In this document: in pieces, positions 1 through 11,969 of the stretch
Layout: every line of letters begins with the position of its first letter
Numbering within the stretch: the first letter of the stretch is position 1
Source of the DNA: Thecaphora thlaspeos
Taxonomy: Eukaryota > Basidiomycota > Ustilaginomycetes > Urocystidales > Glomosporiaceae
Reading direction: 5' to 3'
Length of the DNA: 64,000 nt
NCBI GenBank assembly: GCA_900291925.1
Contig: UWYS01000004.1
Coordinates: forward strand, 310,001 to 374,000
The notes under the pieces: model-generated
Told to the model about the DNA's origin: nothing
Databases searched by the model: none
What the model saw: only the letters and a program-made list of their open reading frames with translations
Made by a program: the position numbers and the translations under genes

Positions 1-2
1 CC

Positions 3-71
3 CTCTCGCGCACCGAGGCTACGGCTGCCGACGCTGCTGGCTCCATCGCCTTCTCTCTGCCCAAGCAGTGA
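3..71 (+). CDS. 3' end of an unidentified protein-coding gene (partial)
   Basis: From the left edge an open frame reads LSRTEATAADAAGSIAFSLPKQ in two halves (LSRTEATAADA, then AGSIAFSLPKQ) and ends at TGA 69-71. The base composition matches coding DNA and differs from the lower-GC sequence just downstream. Only about 22 codons are visible, so the family cannot be named. It could also be a chance open frame. Confidence 0.35.
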   Translation, partial: LSRTEATAADAAGSIAFSLPKQ

Positions 72-3000
72 ACGGCGACTCCCGGAAAAGGTTGTTGTGC
101 GCGCGCTCTTTGTCTGAGTGGTGAGACAAGCCCCTCCTCGCGGCCAGCAGCCGCTGCGACCGCCCAGCGCCGACTCACGTATGTACAGTACGTATCGCGG
201 GCATGAATCTCCCATTTCCTTTGTTGTCATACCTTGTCCTGGCGTCTTCCCGAGGAAAACAAAACTAGACGGGACAGATACAGATCTCCCACCCCTAAAC
301 TTCGCCAAGCCGGCAGCGTCCGCCCCTTTCGAGCGAGCGAGCCCCTGACGACAGACAATCACGATCGGTAGCTTCATATGCTCGAATAGTAAGGTGAGAA
401 CAGCGCCTCCTTGTGGCGTCGTGACAAATTGTCGGTAACTTAGCCTACATCCATCTCCGATCTTCATGTCCGGGCGTTGGAGCAGCGGTCGCACGCCATC
501 CGGGGAGGGGCCGAACGAGGTCAACGACCATCACCATCGAGAGCGCTACTTAGCTGATGGAGTCCGAGGAACGAACAGGACGGAACTGAGCGGCCAGGCT
601 GGTGGGGTTCCACGTCGACGTTGTTTGAAATTCGACCGTGGGCGAAGATGCGCAGCAAAGGCAGCTGCTTCCAGCATGTCCCGCTCAACACGCGCCGCTC
701 GCCCGCTGTCGGGAGGATGCGTGCATCTTACGAGAACATGCTGTACAGTACTTACTCTGTAGGGTGACCGTTGGTTGTCGTCTTGCTTGCGCGCGCAAGC
801 CAGGTCCAACAGAGGCTGAACGGGCCGTACGTACGAGCCTGCTCAAGGCCAAAAGGGCGCTTTCGCCCGACGGCCGAGAGGTCAGGCAGGATGACTTTGC
901 GACCAAGCTACATAAGGGCACGCAAGCCAGAGCATGCCAAAAAAGCAAGGAGAAATTATGGATGTTTCATACAAACAAGTTTCTGTGCGTCTGACTGTGA
1001 CTGTACAGTAGGGGACTGACGCCTTATGGCTTCTCCGGCCTGCTGGACCATCTCTGCCCCGCCCCGCCAGCACGCAGGCGACTGTGCTGACAGGCCACTT
1101 TGTTTCACACCTCGTTGCCGCGCTCAAACTTGGTGTACATAAATCGCTGTCCTGCCTTGCTTGCTCTCATCCGGCACAGCCTCGCTCCCTCTTGGTCCCC
1201 CTGCCACCTTTAGATCGGGAGCCACCCGTATGCCTCTTTCGCACGCTCCCTGTTTTGGCTCATACGATGAATTAAGAAAGCGTGGTTTCCGGAGATGGAT
1301 GGACCGACGATGTGGCGTGCCTGCTCGTCTCATCGCTACGTACGTATGCTACTCTTGTACACTGAACTCGGCCGTCGACGTCCGACGTGTAGGTTACCAA
1401 AATGATGCCGAAGGTAGGCCTATGGCTGGTCGACCGAACGATACTCTTCGTCCACGCTTGTCGTGCTCTCATTGTCACGCCATGCATCGTAACCGTCTTG
1501 TAAGTGAGTCTCTCATAGGAGCGCCCTCTCGAGATGTGACTGGCGCGGGCCAGGAAAGCTCATGCTGTGCGCCGCCTTGCAAGTCACCGTCTCGGTCTCG
1601 TCGCCTCTTAAATCAAGCAGAATGCCAAGCTAGTCAAGTGTGATGATCATCTTGAACACTTAGCCGAGGAGGGTTGGGCTGCGGTTGAGGTCTGGACTCT
1701 GACCATCCTCGGCAGCATTATGGCAATACATATCCGCCCTTCGCCAGCCAGGGCCGGTACTGCAAGCAAACAGAAGCCTCTGCTGGTGCCCTCGAGTCAT
1801 CGTGCTGTCTCCTTCACCCCGCTCGCAGGGACATAGAAGGGTACACTGATAGTCGACAGAAGGGGCGTGGTCCTTGCTCACCATTCATGCCGTTTTCCCT
1901 ACTCCAGGCAAGGTTTTTAAGCGGAGCTGAAGTTGGAACAATACAGTTAGTAGAACTCCTTCTTCGGTCATGGCGTGGAACAGTGCTTCAACGTCATGGG
2001 CTAGTGTCGCTGTGGCAAAGGTACCTACAGTAGTAGATACAGACAGGACGGTCTTTTGTCGAGGGGACGAGCTTTAAGCAGGCTGCGGAGATGCGTGGAG
2101 TGACGTCTGTCTTGGCCGACGGATGAAAGATGAATCCGAACAAGGAATCGAGCTGAATTGAGCACGCTCTGCCGTCCGGTTCGGAGCAGCTGATGATCAG
2201 CCTGCTCCGCTGCAGCGGGAGTCGCCTTGGAGCTCCGACATGGTTCCACAGCATGCTGCCAGGGAGTGCTTTATCCGCGGGTCGCGTGCTTGGTTGCGAT
2301 TCGGTACCTCTTTGTTTTCTGGCGTATATCAAAGAATGTTACCGCGTCCTTTACATCCTTGCGGATCGGGATTTTACTCACAGAGACCTTGAAGGTAGTA
2401 CGAGGGCGTGCACCTGCTACAGTACATACTGGAGCCGAACAAGAGGGTCAGCTTCAGTCTGTAGAGAGGAGCAAGCGCTACAGTGAACAGGATGATGATG
2501 GAAAGGGAGCCTCTTGTTGCTGAGTAGAGCGCTGCTTCTGTATGCAGCCGAGAAGAAGATCTGCGGAAGCGGGGGCATAGGCAGGGCCGATCATTGATCG
2601 CGTGGTGGGCAGCTGAGCAGGCTATCAAACGACGACGTACAGTACAGACGCTCGCTGCACACGACGAACGCAGGGTCGTGCCGCTTTAGCGCTTTCCACA
2701 GGTCGCTCTGCAGCCGTTGCTAGGGTTCAACGGCGTTCAGTATCGGCCACGACAGGTGTCAAGGCCAGCGAGTAAGTACCCGTAGGTAGGACTAATTCAA
2801 GGTGCGCCGCAGTCGCAATTCGTCCGGTTCTCGAGACGGCCACAGCAGACGTCGTGCGTCTCGCAGCCACCAGCTCCTCGCGTCGGCTGTGAAGATCAAA
2901 ATCAGCCGCCCGGAACTTTGCCGCTCACTCCAAGAGCTCTGCAATGAGCCTTGTGCCGTGAGGTATCTAGGCGTGCGACTGCTCTCGCGCGCAGCTATGT

Positions 3001-4579
3001 ACTGTAAGGTATTGAGTACTTACTGTACTTAGTTAAGACTTCATGATTCCGTCCGCCAGCCAGCTACGGAATGAAGTCGCCAAGGTGTCGCCTGAGTCAA
3101 AGTCCAGTACTGAGGCTAGCCTGCAACCTGCTTCATAGGTAGCCGCCAAGTGCGTGGTGAGTAGTGCCGACCGACACAGAAACGAGCGGCAGAGAACCGC
3201 TGCACGCCAAAGACACCTGTCGCGGGTTTGGGAATGACCTTAGGCTTCTGTAGCTCGCAAAGGACGGTCTTCCATGCTCACTGCAACGATCATTCTCGAG
3301 GCTGCTTTGCGGTCTTTGACTCCAATGCTGCGGTGATACGTACCGACGGCCGTGGAGAGGATGTAAAAATATCCAGTGAGCTCGGCCTGCTTCTCGCCGT
3401 CCTTTGAGCGAGGAACCTGGGCTCGACAAGACGCGATCGAGCTTGCTATTTTTACGGTACTGTACAATAGTCATGTGTCCAGCCTCTCGGTGCTTCCGCT
3501 CTACGTTAGAGAGCTGCTTGCCATTGCGATTGGGCGATATATGATTCGCCCTCGCTCCTGTCACCGTCGCAGAGTCTCACTCGATCCTGTGAGCTTACTG
3601 TAGCTGAGCTCGCCGGCGTGTCCTTCTTACCTGACGCTGACGCCCAACACCGACGACAATATGTATGTAGGGACCTCGATCGACCATGTGATTGGTTTGC
3701 ACAACCAGCCGCCGTCTGGCTTCGGCTGGTGGCAGTGCTGCCCTTTCCCCTCGAGAGTGTTGCTGCACCTCGCTGCCTGGCTGTCATGGCTGTCACGCTA
3801 CGTACGGCCAAGAAGGAAAAAAAATCACAGAAAGAGGGGGTGGCACTCGACCGTCGTCGAACCTGCATGATGCGCGCGGCTTTCCAGCTTCTGGGAGCCC
3901 GCACACGCGCGTCGTTACCGAAAGTTTCCCGATCGTGGCGAGTGGTGCCACTCCCGAAAGAGATATTGATGCTACGTGTGGTTTCGCCGACGCGGCCACC
4001 CTTGTCCTCCCTCACCAGGCGGCAACGGAGGAATCGCGGTGGGCGCTCGCGCGCTGCCCCCGGATTTCTTAGCACTTATTTTGTTTTGTTTTGTTTGTTT
4101 ACCGGGTTCTCTCATCCTCCTGCTCTACATACAGTACCCCTCTCTGGCAACGTTGGTGACGCAAAGGACGGACGTCGCAGGCGTTTTCTCTGTCACGCCC
4201 CACGCTGGGCAGCCGGGCTCGTGAAAGGTTCAGGAAGCCCCGCTCCCAGCTGGGCAAGTGAGCTGCTTAGTTGACGATCGGGCACGTCCCGCCCGATGTG
4301 GCATACGCTCGGCACCGACGTTTTGGCGCGTAAGGTCTCCCCCCTTGAGCTCGCTTGTTCGAGCTCCACTTTTTTGGTCCTGGGGAGGCGGACCCAGCAC
4401 GCGTGCTTCCTCGGACCGAACCAACACTCACAAAACATCGACATCGCTTCTCTCCGTCTGGTCACATCGCCACGACGCCGTTCCACGATCTGCGGCCGTC
4501 ACCCGCCACCTGCAACCTCACCTCCGACTTCGCTCTCGCCCGCTTCGTTGTCTCAGCGCACCTTACCGAAGCTAGCGTC
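72..4579. other. Long gene-free region upstream of PRP16
   Basis: About 4.5 kb with no frame that resembles a known protein. Open frames are short, on both strands, and compositionally like noise. GC content appears lower than in the flanking genes. The notable content is the recurring TACAGTA/TACTGTA 7-mer and a short TTTTG tract near 4080-4099. The last few hundred bases should contain the PRP16 promoter and 5' UTR. A non-coding RNA or a very divergent spliced gene cannot be excluded. Confidence 0.6.
184..4136. repeat. Dispersed TACAGTA / TACTGTA motif cluster (11 copies)
   Basis: Exact copies of TACAGTA or its reverse complement TACTGTA start at 184, 744, 1004, 2026, 2418, 2638, 3000, 3021, 3458, 3596 and 4130. 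Several extend to GTACAGTAC or its complement. By chance about 0.5 copies would be expected in this length. Reading the other 60 kb by eye I noticed only three more (34978, 35221, 54579). Whether this is a protein-binding site or the residue of a repeat is unknown. Confidence 0.7.
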
Positions 4580-7500
4580 ATGTCTTCGTCCGATGATCTT
4601 GAGGCCGAGGTGGCCGGCAAGCTGGCTTCCTCGCTCAGCCTCGCCAATCCCAATAGGCTGCTCGCAAGCCGCGTCATTGCGCTAGCTCGGAGCCTCCCGA
4701 GCGAAGAAGCTTTCATAAACGCGGCCAAGGCTTTTGGTCGCTTTGAATCTAGCTTCCTTGTCGGCCTGCGGGAGCAGATTCGATCCAGCAAGGACTTTGC
4801 CTCCTCGTCGACATCAGGCCACGACAATGGCGACAGCGCTCACGGCTTCAAAGCGTCGCAAGGTGCCTCTCTTTCCCCCTCTTCGCGCATCGTAGATGGT
4901 GTCAGCAACGATGCCCTGGCACCAGAGGTGCCGCGGAGAGCCGGTCTGGTCACCGCGGGTGAGCGCCACGTGTTCAAGACACCGGCGGCCCCAAAGGGCT
5001 CGCTGCTCGGACTGGACAGGCTCGCCGAGGCCAAGAGGCGCGACAATGCCGCCGCTGCCCAAAAGGCGGACGACTTTCCGCTCCGGAAGCGCGCCAAGCT
5101 CATGAGCTTCGACGATGACGAGGCCGAGGAGTCCTCCAAGGCCGTCACCACAGCCGAGACGCCTCGTTTCAAGGTTCCGACCCGACCCGCCTCGGCAGTT
5201 CAGGCCCAGAGCCGGCAGAAAGGCAGCGAGACGCCCAGCCACAGCGGAGGACTGAGCGAGACCGCGCGGCAGCGGCTCGAAGAACGGCGCAGAGCTAGGA
5301 CGGCGACGACAGCCAATGCGCAGTCCGAGACCCGACCGGAGCGAACCGACAGTCGCGACATGTCCGAGTTCCGCCAAAGGCTCAACCGAAACGTCCGCCA
5401 GCCCGAGCTGGACCGTCCGTCCCGGGAGCAGGGCAACCCGAGCAGCAGCAGCGACCGTCGAGCCGACGATCCGTCTGCGTCGGGCCAACGAGGCTTCGCG
5501 GACCGATCCCGAGATCGCGAGCGGGACTCGGGCTGGGGAGCTCCGCCATCCTCGCGGCGAAGCGGACGAGACGCTTGGGAGGCCACGCCACGCAATGAGG
5601 CTCGGCTGCCCGAGAGGAGCTGGGACTCGACGCCACGGACCGGAACCGCTGGTGTCCGATCCGACCAACCGGGCTGGACACCTTGCGAGCAGCGAAACGG
5701 CAGCGGACGCGGCCCCTCGCAGACCCCCATCACTGCGCGACGCACTTGGGACTCGACGCCTAGAGACAACGACGGCCGCGACCGAGGGCGTGGAACCACA
5801 GGATTCGAGAGGGATCCGGCCGACGAAGAAGACGGCCGCATGACGCTGGCTGGCCGCAGCTGGGAGGAGGGCGAGGGGGAGGGCCGGGAGCTGGACCGCG
5901 ACTGGTACAATATGGAAGAAGGAGGGATCGCCGGCGACGAGGACAACAACCCCTTCGCGCAGTACGAAGACACGGTTGGCCAGGTGGCGGCGCCGATCGC
6001 CGCCAAGGTTCAGCGCCAGACAGCGCGGCAGGCGCAGTACAACGCCGACACCGACGCCTGGGAGAACAACCGGATGCGGACTGGCGGCGTCGGTCCGCGC
6101 ATGACTGTCGACCTCGACCACGTCGATGACGAGGGCGAGAATCGCGTCCACCTGCTGGTACACGACCTCAAGCCGCCCTTCCTTGACGGCAAGACGGTCT
6201 TCACCAAGCAGCTCGAGCCCGTGAACCCGGTCAAGGACGCCACCTCGGACATGGCCGTCTTCTCGCGCAAGGGGAGCCGCTTGGTCAAGGAGACGCGCGA
6301 AAAGGCGGAACGCGCCAAGGCGGCCAGCAAGGTGGCTGCGCTCGGCGGCACGACGCTCGGCAACATCATGGGCATCAAGGACGAAGAGGCGAGCGAGGCG
6401 CAGGCTGCGGCTTCAGCGGCGGACTGGGCGGCGCACGCAAAGGGGCATGGGCAGGCATCGCAGAACGGCCACGGTCAAGGCGACGGTGGTGACGTGGGTG
6501 ACGGCGATGCGGGCGGCAAGAGCGACTCGAAGTTCGCCAGCCACCTCAAGACGAACAAGGGCGGCTCCGCGTTCAGCCGCGGCAAGACGCTCAAGGAGCA
6601 GCGCCAGTACCTCCCTGCTTTTGCCTGCCGCGAGGATCTCATGAAGATGATCCGCGAGAACCAGGTGGTCATCGTCATCGGCGAGACGGGTAGTGGAAAG
6701 ACTACGCAGGTGGCCCAGTTCCTCCACGAGGAGGGCTACACCAAGTACGGCATGATCGGATGCACGCAGCCGCGCCGCGTCGCCGCGATGAGCGTAGCGA
6801 AGCGTGTCTCGGAGGAAATGGAGGTCCCGCTGGGCGGGTTGGTCGGCTACTCGATCCGTTTCGAGGATTGCACCAGCGCCCAGACGCGGATCAAGTACAT
6901 GACCGACGGCGTGCTGCTGCGCGAGTCGCTCAACGAGGGCGACCTCGACCGCTACAGCGCCGTCATTCTGGACGAGGCGCACGAGCGGTCGCTCAGCACC
7001 GATGTTCTGATGGGCCTGCTGCGCAAGATTCTCACTCGTCGGCGCGACCTTAAGCTGATCGTCACATCGGCCACGATGAATGCCGACAAGTTTGCCAGCT
7101 TCTATGGCGGAGCGCCCAACTTCACAATCCCCGGCCGGACGTTCCCGGTCGATGTCATGTTCAGCAAGACGCCGTGCGACGACTACGTCGAGGGCGCGGT
7201 CAAGCAGGCGCTCTCCATTCACCTCTCGCAGCCGGCTGGCGACATCCTCGTCTTCATGACAGGCCAGGAGGACATCGAGGTGACGTGCGAGGTGGTCCAG
7301 GAGCGCCTCTCGCAACTCGATGAGGCGCCGCCGCTGCTGGTGCTCCCAATCTACTCGCAGATGCCGGCCGACCTCCAGGCCAAGATCTTCGACCCGTCGG
7401 AGAACGGCGAGCGAAAGTGCATCGTCGCGACTAACATTGCCGAGACGTCGCTCACCGTCGACGGAATCACGTACGTCGTCGACGCGGGCTTCAGCAAGCT

Positions 7501-8680
7501 CAAGGTGTACAACCCCAAGGTCGGTATGGACTCGCTCCAGATCACGCCGATCAGTCAGGCCAATGCCAACCAGCGCTCTGGTCGGGCGGGCCGTACGGGC
7601 AGCGGCACCGCCTACCGTCTTTACACCGAGATGGCATACCGCAACGAGCTGTTTGCCAGCACCATCCCAGAGATCCAGCGGACCAACCTGGCCAACACGG
7701 TTTTGCTGCTCAAGTCGCTCGGAGTGCGCGACCTGCTCGAATTCGACTTTATGGACCCGCCGCCGCAGGACAACATCCTCAACAGCATGTATCAGCTCTG
7801 GGTCTTTGGCGCGCTCAACAACGTCGGCGACCTGACGCCGCTGGGCAAGAAGATGAGCGAGTTCCCGATGGAGCCGAGCCTCTCCAAGATCCTGATCGCG
7901 AGTGTCAACTACGGCTGCTCGACTGAGGTGCTGACGATTGTCAGCATGCTGAGCGTCCCCTCGGTCTTTTACCGTCCCAAAGAGCGGCAGGAGGAGAGCG
8001 ACGCGGCTAGGGAGAAGTTTTTTGTCGCCGAGAGCGACCACCTGACGCTGCTCCACGTCTACAACCAGTGGCGGTCCAACGACTACCGCGACGGCTGGTG
8101 CGTCAAGCACTTCCTGCACGGCAAGATCCTGCGCAAGGCGCGCGAGGTGCGGATGCAGCTCGAAGACATCATGAAGACGCAGAAGCTGGCGATGCGCAGC
8201 TGCCAGACAGACTGGGATGTGGTGCGCAAGTGCATCACCTCGGGCTACTTCCACCAGGCGGCGCGGTCGGCGGGGATTGGAGAGTACGCCAACTGCCGGA
8301 CGGGCATGAAGATGCACCTACACCCAACGTCGGCGCTCTACGGGCTAGGCTTCACGCCCGAGTACGTCGTGTACCACCAGGTGCTGCTGACGAGCAAGGA
8401 GATGATGAACAACGTCACCCAGGTCGACCCGCACTGGCTCGCCGAGCTGGGCGGCGCCTTCTACTCGATCAAGGAGCGCGACTCGACGTCGCTCGCCACG
8501 CGACGCGGCCGCGACACGGAGCTGAGCCGACAGACGGAGATGGAGACGCAGTTTAAGCTCGACCGGCAGCAGAGGGAGGCCGACGACAGGCGAGGGGCGA
8601 CGGTCAACGAGATCGCCTCGGTGCCCCAGATCGCGCTGCCGGGCGCCACGCCGCGGCGAGGGCGGCGGGCTGGCCTGTGA
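4580..8680 (+). CDS. PRP16: Pre-mRNA-splicing factor ATP-dependent RNA helicase PRP16
   Basis: Single-exon gene of 1366 residues. DEAH-box spliceosomal helicase of the Prp16/DHX38 type, which in this family remodels the spliceosome after the first catalytic step. Seen: P-loop [10 protein letters not shown] near residue 701, DEAHERS near 797, SAT near 829 and QRSGRAGR near 998, followed by the helicase-associated and OB-fold C-terminal region. The N-terminal ~600 residues are low-complexity and rich in Arg, Asp and Ser, as usual for Prp16. The start is the only ATG in the open frame, which runs further upstream without another ATG; the peptide after it ([16 protein letters not shown]) looks like a genuine Prp16 N-terminus. 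No intron is needed. Confidence 0.95.
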   Translation: MSSSDDLEAEVAGKLASSLSLANPNRLLASRVIALARSLPSEEAFINAAKAFGRFESSFLVGLREQIRSSKDFASSSTSGHDNGDSAHGFKASQGASLSPSSRIVDGVSNDALAPEVPRRAGLVTAGERHVFKTPAAPKGSLLGLDRLAEAKRRDNAAAAQKADDFPLRKRAKLMSFDDDEAEESSKAVTTAETPRFKVPTRPASAVQAQSRQKGSETPSHSGGLSETARQRLEERRRARTATTANAQSETRPERTDSRDMSEFRQRLNRNVRQPELDRPSREQGNPSSSSDRRADDPSASGQRGFADRSRDRERDSGWGAPPSSRRSGRDAWEATPRNEARLPERSWDSTPRTGTAGVRSDQPGWTPCEQRNGSGRGPSQTPITARRTWDSTPRDNDGRDRGRGTTGFERDPADEEDGRMTLAGRSWEEGEGEGRELDRDWYNMEEGGIAGDEDNNPFAQYEDTVGQVAAPIAAKVQRQTARQAQYNADTDAWENNRMRTGGVGPRMTVDLDHVDDEGENRVHLLVHDLKPPFLDGKTVFTKQLEPVNPVKDATSDMAVFSRKGSRLVKETREKAERAKAASKVAALGGTTLGNIMGIKDEEASEAQAAASAADWAAHAKGHGQASQNGHGQGDGGDVGDGDAGGKSDSKFASHLKTNKGGSAFSRGKTLKEQRQYLPAFACREDLMKMIRENQVVIVIGETGSGKTTQVAQFLHEEGYTKYGMIGCTQPRRVAAMSVAKRVSEEMEVPLGGLVGYSIRFEDCTSAQTRIKYMTDGVLLRESLNEGDLDRYSAVILDEAHERSLSTDVLMGLLRKILTRRRDLKLIVTSATMNADKFASFYGGAPNFTIPGRTFPVDVMFSKTPCDDYVEGAVKQALSIHLSQPAGDILVFMTGQEDIEVTCEVVQERLSQLDEAPPLLVLPIYSQMPADLQAKIFDPSENGERKCIVATNIAETSLTVDGITYVVDAGFSKLKVYNPKVGMDSLQITPISQANANQRSGRAGRTGSGTAYRLYTEMAYRNELFASTIPEIQRTNLANTVLLLKSLGVRDLLEFDFMDPPPQDNILNSMYQLWVFGALNNVGDLTPLGKKMSEFPMEPSLSKILIASVNYGCSTEVLTIVSMLSVPSVFYRPKERQEESDAAREKFFVAESDHLTLLHVYNQWRSNDYRDGWCVKHFLHGKILRKAREVRMQLEDIMKTQKLAMRSCQTDWDVVRKCITSGYFHQAARSAGIGEYANCRTGMKMHLHPTSALYGLGFTPEYVVYHQVLLTSKEMMNNVTQVDPHWLAELGGAFYSIKERDSTSLATRRGRDTELSRQTEMETQFKLDRQQREADDRRGATVNEIASVPQIALPGATPRRGRRAGL

Positions 8681-9134
8681 TCCGGCCGTGTGCGCGGGAT
8701 GGCGGACGATGACGCTATGTAAGCGAAAGGAGCTGCGGCGTTGCTATGCAGTGCTATCGTGCGCCGGTTTCGCATGTGTGTCTGCGTGTCGTCGAAGAAG
8801 GCAGATAGGCAGATGTAGCCTCGCCGCGATGAAGGCAGGGCAGGAGAGCGTCGCTCGCTCGCTGATTAGCGGTGGAGGGAGCGCGGGATGATCGGATTGT
8901 CAGCTGGCCGGAGAAAAGAAAAAGGGCAGGTGCGCGGGCTGGAAGCGAGGGTGATCGGATGGGAAATGTTGCAATTCCGTGCTCGCTCACTCGCGCCCAG
9001 CCGCGCGACGTTCTGGAATTTTGAGTCCGCCCGCGCCCACAACTCCACACGCGTAGAAGCTTCGCCTTCTCCCTCCCAGTGCCAGCACCACCAGCGCCAG
9101 CACCACCCTTCCACTCACCCACCTTTTTGCCCTC

Positions 9135-9170
<36 letters not shown>

Positions 9171-9240
9171 GTCATCCGCAGCCCATACCACCACTCATCA
9201 CCTTCTTCACCACCCCCGCCACTACCAGCGCTAGCACACC
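8681..9240. other. Intergenic region between PRP16 and the glutaredoxin gene
   Basis: Contains the PRP16 3' end and the promoter and 5' UTR of the glutaredoxin gene. The only clear signal is the CT microsatellite about 70 bp before the glutaredoxin start. No gene is seen. Confidence 0.6.
9138..9168 (+). repeat. (CT)n microsatellite in the glutaredoxin promoter/5' UTR
   Basis: An uninterrupted CT run of 31 nt ending about 70 bp before the glutaredoxin ATG. Pyrimidine-rich tracts are common near fungal transcription starts, so it may contribute to promoter function (inference). Confidence 0.85.
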
Positions 9241-10339
9241 ATGTCGCACGCCGCATCTTCGACCGGCGACTCCTCGGCCGCCTCTACGCCTTCCAACCTG
9301 GTTGACGTGACGTCTCCGGAGCACTTTACCAAGCTGATGCAGGCCGACTTGACGCGCGTCTCGCTGCTCAACTTCTGGGCGCCCTGGGCGGAGCCGTGCA
9401 AGCAGATGAACGAGGTCGTCAAGGAGCTCGCGGCGAAGTACCCGCAGATCATCTGCCTTGTCGTAAGTGATCCCGTCGTCGTTTCCAACGAAGAGTCAAG
9501 ATCCCCGCTCGAAAGCGGATAGGGGGAGGAGAGGGGGATCGATGACGATGTTAATCCGTTTCTTCATCCCACTTTGCTCCTTTGTCGCTGATCCGCCGAC
9601 ACAACGGAACAGATCGAAGCCGAAGCTCTCCCGGACGTCTCGGAGTCGTTCGACATCGAAGCAGTCCCCTCCTTTGTCCTTCTACGTGGCCACACCCTGC
9701 TCTCGCGCATCTCAGGCGCCAACGCCTCTGCTCTCTCTGCCGCCGTCGCCTCGCACGCCGCCCCTCCTCGCTCCTCTACCGGCTCACACCAATCCCTGTC
9801 CCGCACCTCGGCCCAACCTCGTGCCGCTTCCGACGTCTACCTCGCCGCAGACGGTACCACAACACGCCACGGCGCCGAGGAGGACGACGACGAAGAGATC
9901 GGAAGGCAGGAGACGGAAGAGAAAATCTTCGCGAGGTGTAAGAAGTTGATGGAAAAGGAGGACGTCATGCTCTTCATGAAGGGTGACCCTGACACGCCCC
10001 GATGTGGATTCAGTCAGAAGACGGTCAACCTCCTTAGGCAGGAGGACGTCAAGTTCGGGCATTACGACATTCTAAAGGACGAGAACGTCAGGCAGGGTGA
10101 GCACCGACGTCCCACCGTGCTCCCCTACCCTCCCTCGCCTCCCTCTGCAAACGGCCGCACTGACACTTTTGACTCGGTCTTACCTTGTTTGCGCCTCGGT
10201 CCTCTTTACAGGCCTCAAGAAACTCAACGACTGGCCTACGTTCCCGCAGATCATCGTCAAGGGCGAGCTCATCGGCGGTCTCGACATACTCAAGGAGCAG
10301 ATCGAGTCGGGCGAGTTCAAGGAGATCCTCCAGGGCTAG
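9241..10339 (+). CDS. GRX4: Monothiol glutaredoxin of the Grx3/Grx4 (PICOT) type
   Basis: Three exons (9241-9462, 9613-10096, 10212-10339), 277 residues, with GTAAGT and GTGAGC donors and matching phases. It has an N-terminal thioredoxin-like domain (FWAPWAEPC, with a single Cys near residue 51) followed by a glutaredoxin domain with the CGFS active site near residue 204 and the C-terminal [16 protein letters not shown] region. Grx3/4 proteins bind a [2Fe-2S] cluster with glutathione and take part in iron sensing and delivery in the cytosol and nucleus. The linker between the domains (around residues 110-170) is low-complexity and acidic. It converges with the methyltransferase gene 218 bp away. 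Confidence 0.93.
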
Positions 10340-10557
10340 GGAGAGTGGCGTCTTCACTCCTCCGCATTCCATCCACCGTCCATCCGTCTCGCATGGTCTC
10401 GCCCTTGTTCGCCCGCCCGCCCGATCATCCGCCTGCCCGCCCATCCGCCTTGCTTTTGTACTCTAGCCCTCTCTTTTCGGTTCGACATGGTAAACCAAGA
10501 CAAACTCCCGACTCATCCCTGAAAACGCAGCGCCACCCTGCAACGACTACCGTGAGA

Positions 10558-11497
10558 CTATACATGCCAGATCTCGACACCCTGCCAGTCGTCGCTCTTC
10601 CATGTCCTTCCATCGCCAAAGGTCTCGAAGGTCTTCCTGACCTTCCTGTGCGGTATTCTCTGGAAGTCGAGGTGGAATTCTCGCCTTGCAATCTCGAGTG
10701 CTGCATCGATGGTAGCGCCATCGCGACGTTCGAGCGCCAAGAGCAGGTTGGGCTTGGGCTGTCGTGGGGGTTGCGACGGGACGGCAACGTCTTGCATCGC
10801 TGGGGGTGGATGGAAGGAGGAGTGAGAGAAGTAGAGATGGGATAGCGAACGAAAGAGCGGTCGGATGAGGCTCGGCTCGTAGACGGTGTCGGCTGTTAGG
10901 ATCAGGTCAAAGTGCGACATGGTTGTCGCTGTGGCTTGCGAGTCGCTCGTCGTCGGTGTGATGAATTCTGCGTTGTTCCAACTCCACTCTGCAGGCTCCC
11001 TCTCCCAATCGAGGTGTCGCACTTCTACACTTCCGCTCGAACCTAGAAAGGCCAGCTGGTAGCGCGCCGCTTTGACGTTGTTGCGCAACACGGTTGAGAG
11101 GACTGGTTCGATGTCGGTTGCAATGACCTGCCAGCCGAGTCGGGCCAGGAGGAAGGAGAGCAGCCCGGTCCCTGATCCCAGCTCGATTGCTCGTCCCTTG
11201 GGGCTGTGAGGGACGTCGCGTCTCGTTGAGCGATGACAATGGGATAGGGCGATAAGGTGGGAGGAAAGGAGCTGCGAGGAGAGCCAGAGCGAGGAACCGG
11301 TCGAGTTGGACGTGTCTGTCTGTGAGAGGGTGAATGTGGTTGCTGATACAAAGGAACGGCGAGGAAAAGTGACCTCGAGTGTCAATCAAGGAGAGCGGTG
11401 TGGGATGCAGGATGTCGCTGCGTGCGAGAGGGAGGGCAGGGAAAGACGTACCGAGAGAGGGAAAGTGGTAGCTCAACGTCGCCAGGTCCTTTGTCAT
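10558..11497 (-). CDS. Class I SAM-dependent methyltransferase, METTL21-like (Methyltransf_16)
   Basis: Two exons (11497-11452, 11342-10558), 276 residues. The 109-nt intron has a GTACGT donor and a TATCAG acceptor, the only combination I found that joins the short N-terminal exon to the catalytic frame. Seen: SAM motif I AIELGSGTGLLSFLLARLG, the acidic loop ATDIEP, a downstream HLDWE, and the post-motif DLILTADTVYEPSLI. These are typical of family-16 protein lysine methyltransferases, many of which modify translation elongation factors or chaperones. The substrate cannot be told from sequence. The start could instead be an in-frame ATG 129 nt upstream at 11626. Confidence 0.75.
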
Positions 11498-11969
11498 GTG
11501 GGCGGGGCGATTGGAGCCGTCCGGGCAAGGCTTTTCCGGATGGCGTGCATGTTGTGCGTCGTCTGAATGACAGTCGTTGTCTAGGGATCTCGGCGATGAA
11601 GATCGACGACGGCGGCGATGTTTCATGCAGAGGAAGAGAAGGAGGAGGAGGAGGGAGGTGGTGGTTGGAAGGCAAGGGAGGTAAGCGCCGCCGCCACCTC
11701 GGCTCGTCGACCCAAATGTGGAGAAGGTGGATCACGTGCTGCTGGCGGCGAATTTGGGAGGGGCCGAGGTGGGCGCAGCGAGCAAATGAGGGCTCAGACG
11801 CGTCGGGCCCGAGACCAACACGCCTCGGCGCAATCAACACCTCGCCGCCAAATCTCGTGGTCCGCGCGTCTTGAACCTTCTCCTTCACCACCACCGCCCA
11901 ACCCCCTGCCCACTTCCTCCCTCCTCCTAACCACCATCCGACCTCCACTGTTGCCCTCCGCACACCACC
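11498..11969. other. Divergent promoter region, methyltransferase / NUF2
   Basis: About 470 bp between the two divergently transcribed genes. The last ~100 bp before NUF2 is C-rich with ACCACC stretches. No separate gene is recognised. An upstream in-frame ATG for the methyltransferase lies at 11626. Confidence 0.6.

Noticed and set aside
466..3603. Several 60-160 codon frames in the left gene-free region as genes
   Set aside because: They overlap each other on both strands, lack conserved motifs and have noise-like composition.
6413..8317. 634-codon open frame antisense to PRP16
   Set aside because: It mirrors the conserved helicase core; long antisense frames are common in GC-rich coding DNA, and the peptide has no family features.
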